Positions 1-11,106 of a stretch of DNA of 42,500 bases are shown in pieces (position 1 is the stretch's first letter; every line of letters starts with the position of its first letter). The notes below the pieces were generated by a model. That model was not told the origin of the DNA. It ran no database searches and worked only from the letters and a program-made list of their open reading frames with translations. Source of the DNA: Neocallimastix lanati (nom. inval.) (lineage: Eukaryota; Neocallimastigomycota; Neocallimastigomycetes; Neocallimastigales; Neocallimastigaceae); the NCBI GenBank assembly GCA_016946835.1, contig JACVTC010000114.1:412501-455000 (forward strand). Reading direction: 5' to 3'. The position numbers and the translations under genes were made by a program.

Positions 1-1084
1 TGATAGTCATAATTATCTTGTTGATAATCATCTCTATAATTATTTTCTTGATAATTATCTCTATAATTATTTTCTTGATAATTATCCCTATAATTATTTT
101 CTTGATAATTATCCCTATAATTATTTTCTTGATAATTATTTCTTTGATAATTATTATAATCATAATCTGGTTCATTATTTGGACCATTATAATTAGTGTT
201 TTGTTGTTCATACTGATTTTGGTAATTACCACCAAGTGCTTTATTATAATCATTAAAATCATTATAATTATCATAATTTGGATTAACATTTCCTGTGTTA
301 TATACATCATCATCCTGAGGACTTCTACGCCTATAAAATACAAATCCTACAACTGCTAATGCAATAATTACTATAGCACCAGCTCCAATACCAATCAATG
401 CTAAAATTATTATCGAAAAAAATAATAAAATTAAATTTAATAACTAATGATTATACACAATTCATTATTAATTAAAAATATTTCAAAATATTCATCAAAT
501 ATTTCTTAATAAACAATAACTATTATATATTAACCTGTTGTACTTAAACCAGATTTTTTGTTATCTGGAGCATTCGTATTAGCATTAGCATTTGGATCAA
601 CTGTTGCCAATGGAGTTACTAATGGAGTTAAAGGAGCAACAGAGGTAGTAGCATTAAATGGGACAGTTGAATTTAAAGAACTAGATGCCATTGGAAATGG
701 TTGTGTAGTCGCAGATGGAATTGCATTAACAGGTGTTTTTGCTTGTTGGTTTTGTTGATTTGGACTAACATTATTATTTTGTTTATTTGAAGTTTGTGGT
801 TTTGTTTGTGGTTGTGGTTGTGGTTGTGGCTTAGGATTAGTCTTTACTGTTGGTTTTGAAGCTTGTGTAGTAGTTTTTTTGGTAGTAGTAGGTTTAGGAT
901 TAGCAGTAGTTGGTTCAGCTTTTGATGTAGTAGCTGATGATTTTGCAGTTGATGTAGCTGGAGTATTTCCATCTTCATCACCATCATCATCACCTTCATC
1001 TGCTCTTTTATAAAGAGATGTTGAAAGAACTGTATTAATTAATAAAAAAAATAAAAAAAGGACCAATATCTTTCGAGAATTCAT
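1..1084 (-). CDS. Single-pass membrane protein with mucin-like ectodomain and Asn/Tyr repeat tail (partial, 2 exons)
   Basis: Exon 1 is 1084-535 and exon 2 is 400 to the window edge, with a GT..AG intron at 401-534. The join is phase 1 and stays in frame. The product starts with a signal peptide (residues 1-21, MNSRKI then a Leu/Phe core). An acidic stretch (DEGDDDGDEDG) follows, then a long Thr/Ser/Pro/Lys-rich region with a PQPQPQPQ run, typical of an O-glycosylated wall-spanning stalk. Exon 2 encodes one TM helix (about 184-206, ending FVFY before RRR) and a cytosolic tail rich in Asn, Tyr, Gln and Asp. The tail carries a nine-residue repeat, QENNYRDNY. The layout resembles fungal Mid2/WSC-type wall sensors, but no Cys-rich WSC domain is seen, so a sensor role is only inferred. 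The donor GTTAAT is weak. The in-frame TM helix right after the acceptor is the main support for the intron. The C-terminus lies outside the window. Confidence 0.8.
21..146 (-). repeat. 27-bp coding tandem repeat
   Basis: Four near-identical 27-bp units start at 21, 48, 75 and 102, with a degenerate fifth at 129. They encode the repeated nonapeptide QENNYRDNY in the cytosolic tail. Differences are single bases, such as TCT/CCC in the middle of the unit. The period is a multiple of three, so copy-number change keeps the frame. Confidence 0.85.
401..534 (-). other. Intron of the membrane-protein gene
   Basis: On the minus strand this 134-bp, almost pure A+T segment begins GTTAAT and ends TTTTAG. 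Reading through it gives an immediate stop. Removing it joins exon 1 (one base left over) to the TM-helix exon in frame. Confidence 0.75.
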
Positions 1085-1275
1085 CTTTCTATTATAAATT
1101 TTAAATTAACTTAATTAATAAATATATTAATACTGAAATTCTACAGATTCTAATTATATTATTAATTAAAAATCTTATTCATACCTTTAATTTTTAGTAA
1201 ATATTATTTTGATAATTAATAATTATAAAATGCTATGAATTAAAATGATTATTATTTCTTTTTTTTATCAAAAAA

Positions 1276-1306
<31 letters not shown>

Positions 1307-1546
1307 ATGTGAAATTTTATATATATCCTTATTTAGTATTTAAAAATAAAATAATTTGCTTGTTATTTATGATTAAATTTTTAAATAGTTATTTTTTTTT
1401 TTTTTTTTATTTTTGTTTATGCTTTATTTTATCATCTATTATTTTATTATTTGTACTTATTTCATACTTTTTAATAATTAAAGATTTTTTAAATAATTTA
1501 TAATTTTTTATATAAAGTTTTTTTTTTTTTTTTATTTTTATTTATT

Positions 1547-1580
<34 letters not shown>

Positions 1581-1839
1581 CATTTATGTTTTTATTTTAT
1601 TTTTTTTTTTTTTTAATTTAAATTTTAAAAATATTTTATTATAGTTTCAAAGATTACATTTACAATTATTTAATTAATTATATATATTATGTATATCCTT
1701 TTTATTCTTATTTCCTAATCAATATTAAATACAATAATAATTGCTAAAATAAATAAGAATATTTATTTAAATATAAATTCAGATTAAAAATTTTCCATTC
1801 AATGAACTATAATTAAAGATTTTTAAAATAAAAACTGTC

Positions 1840-1878
<39 letters not shown>

Positions 1879-4017
1879 AAAATAAAAGAAATATAGATAT
1901 ATATATAAATAATGAAATTAAGGAAATTAATAAAAATTATATAATATTTTTTTTTTTATATATTTTTTTGACTTTTTTATAAAATTCCTTAAAGTTGTAT
2001 TTATTAAATTATATTATTATATATTATTTATTAAAAGTTAATTAATATCTTTTGTAGTATTTTTGTATTTTATTAATTCATTTTTATTAATAAAAATTTA
2101 ATTTATTATATATAAAATATGGATGTTTATTTCAAACATTCTGGTTCTTATATATAATTATATGTATAATAATTATGTATAATAATGTAATTATATTTAT
2201 CAATATTTTATGTATTATTATTACCTATATATATGTAGTTTATAATGCTTTATATTAGATCTAATTCATAATTTCAATATAAGTATGTATCTCTTTCTAA
2301 TTGTTATGGATTTCCAGTTTCTTAATTATTTAACGTACTAATAATTGGCATAATTATTGATATCATAAATATTATTTTAGTTTTAAAATTACTTTATTTA
2401 TTCATAAAATAAAGGAAACAAAGTAAATTATTAAAAATATATATCTCTTTATAATATTACTTTTATTCTAAATACATTTTATTAAAAAAAAAATATATAA
2501 ATAAATAAATAATTCTATATTATATTACTATAAATATAATTAAATGCATTCAAGTATGATTAAATATATAATCATTTAATTTTGAAATATATATAAAACG
2601 TATTAATATATTATTGAAAATAATTGTTATTTTTTAAATAAGTAAATATTATTCTATATAATAAAATTATTTTTTAAAAAAAAAATAATAAAAAATATAA
2701 AAAAAGAAAATTATTAAATAAAATTAATTAATAACAAATAATTAATGAATGTAACTGTAACAGACAAATGAAATGATTTCATTAGTTACATTGTATCAGA
2801 AACAATTTCCCTTGCTTATTAACTAATTGTAATTAGTCAAAATAAAATATCGAAAAATCCCTAGTAAAAAAAAAAAAGTTATAGCAAAACTTTAAAAGAT
2901 TTCATTCCAATTAAAAATGAAAAAATGTATAAAAAAAAAAAAAATAATAAATAAAAAAAAAGAAAGAGAACTTTAAAAAATATAAAAAAAAATTAATTTA
3001 AATTTCATATTACAATAAACTTTAATATATAATAGATTTATAAATTACTCTTGACTTAAACTTCCTATTATAGTAATACTTGTGTAACCGAAATATATAA
3101 AAGAAATCATATTAAAAAATTTTATTAAATATATAAATTAAAAGTATATAAAATTGGATTAATTAAACTTTATTTTTTATAAAAAAAAAAACTAATATAA
3201 AAATTAAAAAAAAAAAATAGAAAATTCATTTTTTTTATTTTGTTATATAAAGACATGTGTTATGCTATATAAGAAAATAATTATAGTAAAGAAAAAAAAT
3301 TTTTTTTTCTATACATTCACTTCATTAAAGAAAATAATATTATAAAAAAAATAAATAATAAATAATTAATATTATTAAAGCTTTATGTCATTAACTATTA
3401 TTATTAAAAAAATTAATAAAATTAACTTCATCAATCAATAATTAAATAAAAATAAAAAAAGTTTATAAAGAAAATTATGAATTAGATATAAAATTTTTTT
3501 ATTTTAATCAAAATCATATTAAATATAAATTTCAACTTTTTAATATAATTAATTATAATTAATGTTTAAAAAAAAAAATAGATATCATACAAAAATACAT
3601 ATATTACAAATAATTTCAATATATTATAAATAATTCTAATATATAGAAATATTTGTTTCATTAAACTGATATAAAAAAAAATGACCAAAAAAATGACCAA
3701 TATTTTATCATATTTTTTAAAATATTACAATAATAATCATACTAATATTTGATTTCTGTTAGTTTTTCTAAATCATTTATTTTCATTATATATTATTTAT
3801 AATTTGAAATTGAATAATAATATATATTATACATAATAATATATAATATAGCTAATAATTATTTTATAGAAAATCATTAGAAAAATATATATATTTAAAC
3901 TTTTTTAACTTTTATTAATTAATATATTAAGCGATGAAAAAATCAATTTCATATTTTTTAAATATTCTATTAAAATTCAGAAATTTTTATCAAATAGAAT
4001 TATACTAAATAATTTGA

Positions 4018-4152
<135 letters not shown>

Positions 4153-4540
4153 TGAATATTATGTTTTTATATTGTATTTATTATTTTCATATTAAATAAA
4201 TAGTGTAATATGAAAAAAATGTCAAAAAAAAAAAAAAAAAAAGAACTTTCTTTAATAATACTCTTCAATAATCCTGATTCCTTTAAAAGAGTATTTTGTA
4301 TTTTAAAAGAGTATTTTGTAAAATTAAAAAAAAAAAAAAAAAAAGTATTATTCAGTAATATATAACTTATTGAATAATATAAAAAAAAAAATAAAATAAA
4401 AAAATAAAAAAGTAATAAATATTATTGGTTATTTTGTATTTCAAAATAAGAAAAAGTCGGTAATCTTATTCATTGTAAAAATTGACATAATTAACTACAT
4501 TCTTTAAATTTATGTATTAAACTTATTTCTTATTTATATA

Positions 4541-4541
4541 T

Positions 4542-4580
<39 letters not shown>
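4541..4580. repeat. Microsatellite (TTTA)10
   Basis: Ten perfect TTTA units, with the same motif as the longer array 400 bp to the left. Confidence 0.95.
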
Positions 4581-4581
<1 letters not shown>

Positions 4582-5343
4582 TATTATACCTATATATAAA
4601 TAAAAACACAATAATAAAATTAATACGTTTATGTATAAAACATATTCTTATATATATTTATATAATTTTAAAATGTATTTCTTATAAAAAATCATGTAGG
4701 AGATAAATTTTTGTATCAACTTTTAATATTTATAAGAAAATGAAATTTATGTTATAAGAAGGTTTATAATTTACGTCATTTTTTTTTGTTGTCTTTATTG
4801 AATGATATTTGATGAAGATATTAATAATTTGTTATAAAATTAATTATATTTCTTTAATTTTTTATTTTTTAATTTTTATTTTTATTTATTACCAAATCCT
4901 TATTGTAATTAAAATTCTTATAAATCAAGAATGAATCTATGACTATCTTTAAGAATAATTTAATATAACAAAAGAATAGTAATAATAATTGTTAAATATC
5001 GTATATATATGTTTAATTACATTGTACATTATATTACATTATTAAGTGTAAAAAATTTTTATTACCAATAATATTTAGACTATTACAGGAAAATAATTAT
5101 AAATAGTATTTAATGACATATTCTAAAATGAATAAGGTCCTTCTTAATGTAAAAGCAATAAAATAAATAAATAAACACATAATAAAATATAAATAACATT
5201 TATGATTTTTAAATTGATTTATAATATTAATAATTTCTTTGATTCAGTAATTCATTAACAATTGCCAAAATCAAAATTAAATATATTAAATATTAATCAT
5301 TCATTAAAAATTAAAATAAAAAAATATTAACAGTCGCATTACA

Positions 5344-6020
5344 ATGACTAAATCAGAAAATCCAATAACTACAGAAAATTCTTCAGAAACTTCAGCAAGC
5401 ACAATAATGACCTTCCTGTTGAAGTAGAACCTCCAAATATTCAAACAAATACAATTAATACATTTCATATTCAAAATTTTAAAATTACAAATAAAACCTT
5501 TCACGAATGATAGTTCAACTTCAACGAATGGAAATTTCTTATTTCAAACGCTGTCAAAACTTATGGTATTAAGGAATTTTTGGAAGCTGATATTATTGGT
5601 TATATAAATAATGTATTCTATATTTAACCTTCTAAAATGGTATGATGCAACCAACAGGGACATTTCATTATTACTATCATAAACCTCACAATCACAATTT
5701 ACGAACCTGTTTCCGTTCGAGACAACAATCTTGTACAAGCTGATGTAAAAAACAATAATGTACCACCAGCTATTAACAATAATGTTTTAAATCCATTATT
5801 GGATAATAGAATCAAATGACTAATTATCAAAGTGGCTGAGATAATTGATGCCAATTTAATAATAATGAATTAGTATAAAATGTTGACATAAAAAAATAAA
5901 AAAATCTAAAAAGAGATTAGTCGACTAACTAACAGTTATCGTATTAAGGAAAATATAGTAATAATAATACTGATATGGAGTACTGGCTTAAAAAACTAGA
6001 AAGTTTAAAGCCAAAGAATA
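5344..6020 (+). pseudogene. Retrotransposon gag relic, plus strand
   Basis: Several open pieces in shifting frames read like one decayed protein. It starts MTKSENPITTENSSETSAST at 5344. A piece with PNIQTNTINTFHIQNFKITN follows, then FNFNEWKFLISNAVKTYGI near 5517, and later VPPAINNNVLNPLLDNRIK near 5760 and DMEYWLKKLESLKPK near 5975. The pattern of an aromatic residue, then EW-K-(L/I)-x-N-A-V, resembles the N-terminal block of Ty1/copia Gag proteins, where a substrate-like N-F/Y..W motif is common. At least two frameshifts and several stops separate the pieces. Base composition is clearly less A+T-rich than the surroundings, as expected for former coding DNA. It is not the same gag as that of the Copia element at 7595. 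Identification as gag is tentative. Confidence 0.45.
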
Positions 6021-6144
6021 AAAAAACAAAGTAATAAAATGTTAGACCAAGTAAAGGAAAAATAACCGATGTAATATTTCAAATTACTTGTACGTTAATT
6101 AATAAAAGTATGAGGAAAAAATATTTTCATTCATTATATTTTTA

Positions 6145-7052
6145 ACGGAAAAACAGTTTTAAAATATAATAATAATATTAAAGGAATATTTAGAAATTTG
6201 TTAGTAATGATTTATAATGAAAAGTTTCTAGATAATAGATTTTAATTGATGAAAAATGAATCTTATAAAAAAAGAAAAAAAAAATTTTTTAAAAATATGA
6301 ATTTATAAATTCATATCGGCTGAATTACAAATGGAAAGAATCTTTGACTTTCTATAATTTTTACAGAAAGAATATTAAAGAAATTATTATCAATAATTAA
6401 TAAAATAATTATTTTTTTTTTCAAAATTAGTCGAGGCATGAGTCGAACCCATGAAACAATGATTTTTGAATATAAAAACTTTATGTATTTTATTTTATTT
6501 TGACTTTGAAGTCGATATTAACATCTAATTAATAATGAATAAAATAACAAAATATAACTATAAATAATTGTCATATTCTCCTTTTTCGGTATTATCTGTT
6601 TATTATTAATTAACTACAACAACTTGGTGAGATAAAACCACATTCGTTACAATATCGACTTCCCTTGGAAAACATTCACTACATTGTTGTAGTTTTTCAA
6701 TGCTAACAAGACAACCATTTTCAAGTATTCCATTACTAACATCTATTATTTATTTTTATATTTAAAATTTTTATTAATAATTATTCTAGTTATTGTAATG
6801 TGCAGGTCCACTTATAAAACAACAGGCAACACTGGAAATTAATAATAAACTAAAACGTTTTTTAAAAATTTTGTTTTATTAATTTATTAGAATAAAATTT
6901 ATTAAAGTAATTATTAATTAATTAATTAATTAATTATGTAATATATCAAATTAATTATTATTAATTGAATAATTAATAAAAGCACGAATTTTTAAAATAT
7001 TTCTTTTGTGAAAATTTTACTCATATTTATACTTTTTACGGAAAAACAGTTT
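6145..7052. repeat. 15-bp direct repeat flanking an 878-bp segment
   Basis: The 15-mer ACGGAAAAACAGTTT occurs at 6145-6159 and again at 7038-7052, each preceded by similar T-rich DNA. The right copy lies where recognisable gypsy coding sequence ends. The pair may mark an insertion or deletion edge, but no LTR-like ends were recognised between them. Confidence 0.5.
6615..6850 (-). pseudogene. Possible Cys-rich coding relic
   Basis: On the minus strand a piece reads about D-V-S-N-G-I-L-E-N-G-C-L-V, then LQQCSECF. After a one-base frame change it reads SRYCNECGFISPSCCS and a stop near 6615. Upstream, after an AG near 6840, a short piece reads ACCFISGPAHYNN. The density of Cys codons and the higher G+C content are unlike the spacer, and recall the small secreted Cys-rich modules common in anaerobic fungi. 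There is no complete frame, and the exon structure cannot be settled. It could also be chance. Confidence 0.25.
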
Positions 7053-7232
7053 GTACGATTTTCAAATGCGTTTTGAATTTCAGTAGACCAATTAAATTTA
7101 GAGTTTTTCTTTAATAAACAATGAAGAGGATGAGCAATGGATACAAAACTAGGAATAAATCGTCGATAATAATTCGCTAGTTCGAGAAATGATTGTAATT
7201 CTTTTACATTTTTAGGAATAGGCCATTCTAAG
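7053..7232 (-). pseudogene. Ty3/gypsy pol fragment: RT thumb/connection region
   Basis: The minus strand reads EWPIPKNVKELQSFLELANY, then YRRFIPSF, AHPLHCLLKK and FNWSTEIQNAFE. This is the conserved block after the gypsy RT palm, leading to the RNase H domain. It continues the RT fragment at 15405-16310: leaving out 7233-15409 joins the two pieces in frame across the shared bases CTTAG (minus strand). Similarity stops near 7053. RNase H and integrase are absent, so the element is 3'-truncated or its end has been replaced. Confidence 0.88.
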
Positions 7233-7594
7233 TGTAATGAATCCGTCAATTAAAACAGATTATAACAATAAAAAACACTTTACAATTTAAACAAAAAAGT
7301 AAATTCTTTTATTATTAAATTCTTTTTATTAATTATAAATTTCTTTTATGTTATTAACTGTAAAATAGTTAATAACTAATACATCGATTTAATTGAGAAA
7401 AATTACATGTATTTACATTATTTCTTATTACATTATTAATATATGATGTTATTTAATAATATATATAAAACTATTTATTTATAAACAAAAGATTTTTTAA
7501 TTAATAATTTTTATTATTTATTAATTTACTAAAACTAAAATTAATTTTTTAAACTCTTTATTTTATTTATTATTTTAATACTTATAATAATTTT
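7233..7594 (-). mobile_element. LTR A, left part (solo LTR split by the Copia element)
   Basis: This is the 3' portion of a minus-oriented LTR whose 5' portion is 14383-14635; together they are about 615 bp. Its end (minus strand ..GATTCATTACA) and most of its length match the solo LTR A' at 13097-13716 in inverted orientation, about 90-95% by eye. It lies next to CTAAG at 7228-7232. A second CTAAG flanks its other end at 14636-14640, giving a 5-bp target-site duplication. It interrupts gypsy pol. Confidence 0.88.
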
Positions 7595-7933
7595 TGTTAA
7601 AATATTAAATAATATAAATAAATAAACTTAACAATTTAAGTTTATAATTAAATAATAGAAAATATAAATCATAAATATTTATGTAAAAATTAAACTTAAA
7701 ATGTAAATTAACATTATTTATGTTAATATATAATTAAATGTAAATCATTAGATTTATCATGCGCATGTAAATAATCTCTTTATTCTTGTTTATTCATGTG
7801 AAATAATTATATAGTTTATATAAAAATATTTGTTTATTCTTTAGACGAAAATTCGCGACTTTCGTCAATATAATATTTTATAATAAATAAATAAATGTAT
7901 GAATAATTAATAATTAAATAAATTTCTTTAATA
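7595..7933 (+). repeat. Copia 5' LTR
   Basis: It runs from TGTTAAA to CTTTAATA. The short terminal inverted repeat TGTTAAAG/CTTTAACA is still visible apart from point changes (the end reads ATA instead of ACA in both LTRs). It contains a TATA-like stretch near 7811-7826, a 10-bp palindrome CATGCGCATG at 7758-7767, and a 7-bp-stem hairpin at 7844-7866. The 339-bp length equals that of the 3' LTR. Confidence 0.95.
7844..7866 (+). promoter_or_regulatory. Hairpin in Copia LTR
   Basis: GACGAAA and TTTCGTC form a perfect 7-bp stem around the loop ATTCGCGAC. It lies shortly after the TATA-like stretch, so it would be near the 5' end of the transcript. It is conserved without change in the 3' LTR at 14288-14310. 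A role in packaging, termination or reverse transcription is inference. Confidence 0.55.
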
Positions 7934-7948
7934 GATTAAGAGTCTCAT
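7934..7948 (+). promoter_or_regulatory. Primer-binding site matching the tRNA-Lys(CUU) anticodon arm
   Basis: The 15 bases directly after the 5' LTR, GATTAAGAGTCTCAT, are complementary to ATGAGACTCTTAATC. That is the 5' anticodon stem, the loop CTCTTAA and the first two bases of the 3' stem of tRNA-Lys(CUU) as known in many eukaryotes. The pairing bases predicted for the stem (A31-T39, G30-C40) are consistent. There is no TGG, so the 3' CCA end of a whole tRNA is not the primer. Drosophila copia is known to use a half tRNA cut near the anticodon arm (initiator Met). This site implies the same mechanism with a different tRNA. Confidence 0.7.
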
Positions 7949-8132
7949 TTGTACTCTTAACATTCTCATAAAACAAAGATAAAATAATATAAAATATCTT
8001 TAATAAAATAAAATAATAATTAAATAAATATAAATAAAATTGTTTAATATAACACAAAATTGTTTTTAATAAAACACAAAATCATTATAATACTAATTTT
8101 AAATTAAAAAAAAAAAAATAATAAAAATATTT

Positions 8133-9840
8133 ATGAACGAATCCTTATTTTTCAAAAAGGAAGCCATATTGAATGGCAAAAATTATAACATATGGTATGA
8201 TAGTTTAAAAGATGTCCTCGAAAAGGATGGCTTAGAGGAATATCTAATAAAGGATGTAGTAAAAGAAAAGGAAAGGGCCACAAATAGTAATGCGGACGAT
8301 ATAGAAAATGCAAAAAGGAATAATACAAAAGTCCGCTACATCATAAAAAATACCATATGTACCAAAATTCATGAGGACATAATCGGAATGACTACCCCTC
8401 GTGAAATAATCGAATATTTAGAAGGGGAGTACAAACTCAACGAAAACGATATGACTCAATGGATGAATAAATTAAGATAGGTAAAAGCGAAGAAAGAGGA
8501 AGATATTCCATTTACCTTAAAAAAACTATTTAAATTATTTAAAGGTATGGAATCTTCCGGAAATAATATTTCCGAAAAGGAAAAAGTTAAATACATATTA
8601 AAATCATTGCCTACAAGTTACAAAAAGAAAATAACATTAAATGGCAATGAAACTGCTGAAAATCTTAGGACCACCATCGTAAAAGACATAAATACCTGGA
8701 TTTATGTCGACGATGTTACCCAAAATGGAAATGACTCTGATGATCCGATGGATATAGATTATGCTGGGAAACTTGGACACAAGGATAGGAAAAATTTAAA
8801 AAACAAGAACAATAATAAAAATTTTCCCAAAAAAGGAAATCCAAGTAAACAAAACAATAAAGATAAATTTAATTGTATTAAATATAGCAATAATAATAAA
8901 TTCTGTGAAATATGTGAAAAAGGAGGCCATTCTACCAAAGAATGTAGATATAATCCAAGAAATCCAAAAGGATTATATAACAAGTACTACATTCAAGATG
9001 AACAAAAATACAGAAACAATTATCATCCACATTATAATGGGCAAAATGGAAGAGCTGTTAGATACATTAATTTAAATAATGAATACAACGAAAATGTATC
9101 GTATAATGATATCTGTCCAATGTTTTATAAATATTATGATCCTAAAAGCAAAGGAAAATATGTGGATGATAATGATTCAGATGAATATCAAGAATCTGAA
9201 AAATCAAATTGTTTCATAAATTATGATAAAGAAGACGTTAAAAATGAAGTTTTAATTAAAAATAATATAACAACGCGAGTAGAAAATAAATTAAATTTAG
9301 CTAAAGAAATTTTTATAAATAATATTAATAAAAAGGAAATAAATACAAATAATACAAATGAAATTTTTAATATTAATTACAATAAAACAGAAACATCAGA
9401 ATGGTTATATGATTCAGGTGCTGGTGAACATATAACTAATGATCTAAGTCTGCTTAAAAATTTTAAAAAAGAAAAAATAAAGTTAAGATGTGAAAATAAT
9501 ACTTATTGCTATTTTGAAGGTCATGGTGAATTTGAATTTACTATTAATAATTATCATTTTAAATTTAACAAAGTATTATATTCAAAAGAAGTAGCTAAAA
9601 ATATTATTAGTGGAATAGAATGGGCAAAACAAGATGTTAAAACCTTGACAGAAAAGGATAAACACAATAATATTATCCTCAGAATTTTAGATAACAATTA
9701 TAATATTATTGCCACATTCCAAGCTAATAATAACAATGAAGTTAAAATTGTAGTTACTCATTTTAATATTGAAAACGAAAGAAACTCTAAGAAAAATATT
9801 AAGGCAATTCAAAATTTTCGTAATGCTGAAGAACTAAATT
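8133..9840 (+). pseudogene. Copia gag and protease region
   Basis: The start is the first ATG after a 184-bp leader, in an A-rich context. The N-terminal Gag block contains ILNGKNYNIWYDSLKDVL, the usual N-Y-x-x-W motif. A TAG at 8478-8480 interrupts it, and the same frame continues to 9902. A zinc knuckle C-x2-C-x4-H-x4-C (CEIC..H..C) lies at 8903-8945. A charged Asn/Lys-rich stretch follows, then the aspartic protease with the catalytic triplet D-S-G at 9411-9419 (EWLYDSGAGEH). Recognisable reading is lost at about 9840, where a small indel shifts the frame just before the integrase WHRRLGHF motif. The stop at 8478 probably replaces a Gln codon. Confidence 0.92.
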
Positions 9841-11106
9841 TGGCATCGACGGCTTGGCCATTTCTACCAAGAAGATTTGAAAAACTTCCTAAACCATCAT
9901 GAAATTAACTTAGATAAGTGTGACGATTGCAGAATCGCGAAAATGAAACGCAATCCACATAATAAAATTCCTCCCAGAGCCAAAGAAATATTAGAAGTTA
10001 TCCACTCGGATATTATTGGTCCAATTAACACATCATACACAGGAAAAAGGTTTATACTAACTATCCTAGATGAAGTATCAAGAAAATCATAGGTCTTTAT
10101 TATGAAGAGTAAATCAGAAGCTACAGACATTATCATTAATACCTTAAGAATGTTAAACAATAAATACAAAGATTATAAAATAAAAGTTTTTAAATCTGAT
10201 AATGCAAAGGAATATAAAAACAAGATAATTGATTACTTTTGCAATGAAAATGGAATAGTAAAGGTTTTTTCTCCCCCGTATAATCCAGAAAATAACGGAT
10301 TATGCGAAAGATTTAACTTAACTATTGTTTCCTGCGCAAAAACCTTGCTATATTGGAGTGGACTAAGCGAAAATTTTTGGGACTTCGCAATATTATATGC
10401 CAATTATATATACAACAAAGTTCCTCATTCTGGAATTTATAATAAAATTCCAGATGAAATCTTCTATATGAATAAAGTAAAAATTAATCATATCAAAGTA
10501 TTCGGATGCATCTCTTTTTATATTGACAGAAGTCAAAACAAATCAAAATTTTCACCTAATTCCAAGAAAGGAATTTTTCTTGGGTTTAGTGAAAAATCAA
10601 ACAGTTACATCATTATGGATTTTCACGATTATTCAATCCACTACTGTAGAGAAATATACTGTCTTGAGGATACTCCTGCTAATGTTAAATTAGCAAATAA
10701 TAAAATTAATCAATATGGAGACCAAGACTTTCTAGCCTTTGATTTCTATTTTTCAAAAAATTCACCACAATTTTCTGGGGAAGACAATCTAGATCATAGC
10801 CATCACAATGACAAATCTTCTGAAAATAAATATAACGGAAATTTCAAGAAAAATAACAAAAATTTGGGACCTTCTTCAAAGAAATCACCTACTGGACTTA
10901 ATGAACAAAATTATAAAAATTCAAATAATGAACATTTACCCAAAATAGACAAAGGTAAAAGCCCAGCAATTGAGGATCAAAATGATACCAATATTTCTAA
11001 TAATATTGGTAAGGACACTTCTACAAAAATTCAAGAAGAAGTGGACCAAAATATCGAAAATCAAGATAATTTCAAAAATTCATCTGATGAAAATTTTTCT
11101 GATAAT
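9841..11106 (+). pseudogene. Copia integrase
   Basis: The zinc-binding HHCC domain begins WHRRLGHF at 9841 (His codons 9844 and 9859, Cys codons 9919 and 9928). The catalytic triad is Asp at 10009 (HSDIIGP), Asp at 10198 (FKSDNAKEY) and Glu at 10306 (NGLCERFN). The last two are separated by exactly 35 residues, the classical D,D-35-E spacing. A TAG at 10090 stands where Copia integrases usually have Trp (SRK-S-x-VFIM), which fits TGG changed to TAG. The Copia-type C-terminal core GCISFYID..FLGFSEKSNSYIIMDF follows. The end is Asn/Ser/Lys-rich and stops at 11107. Confidence 0.93.

Noticed and set aside
18-359. Plus-strand open frame rich in Ile/Leu
   Set aside because: It is the antisense of the Asn/Tyr-rich exon 2 of the membrane-protein gene and has no features of its own.
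6425-6475. Minus-strand tRNA-like 3' half (GGGTTCGACTC, resembling a B box)
   Set aside because: The T stem does not pair beyond one or two bases, there is no matching 5' acceptor strand, and no anticodon arm is found upstream. It may be a tRNA-derived scrap.
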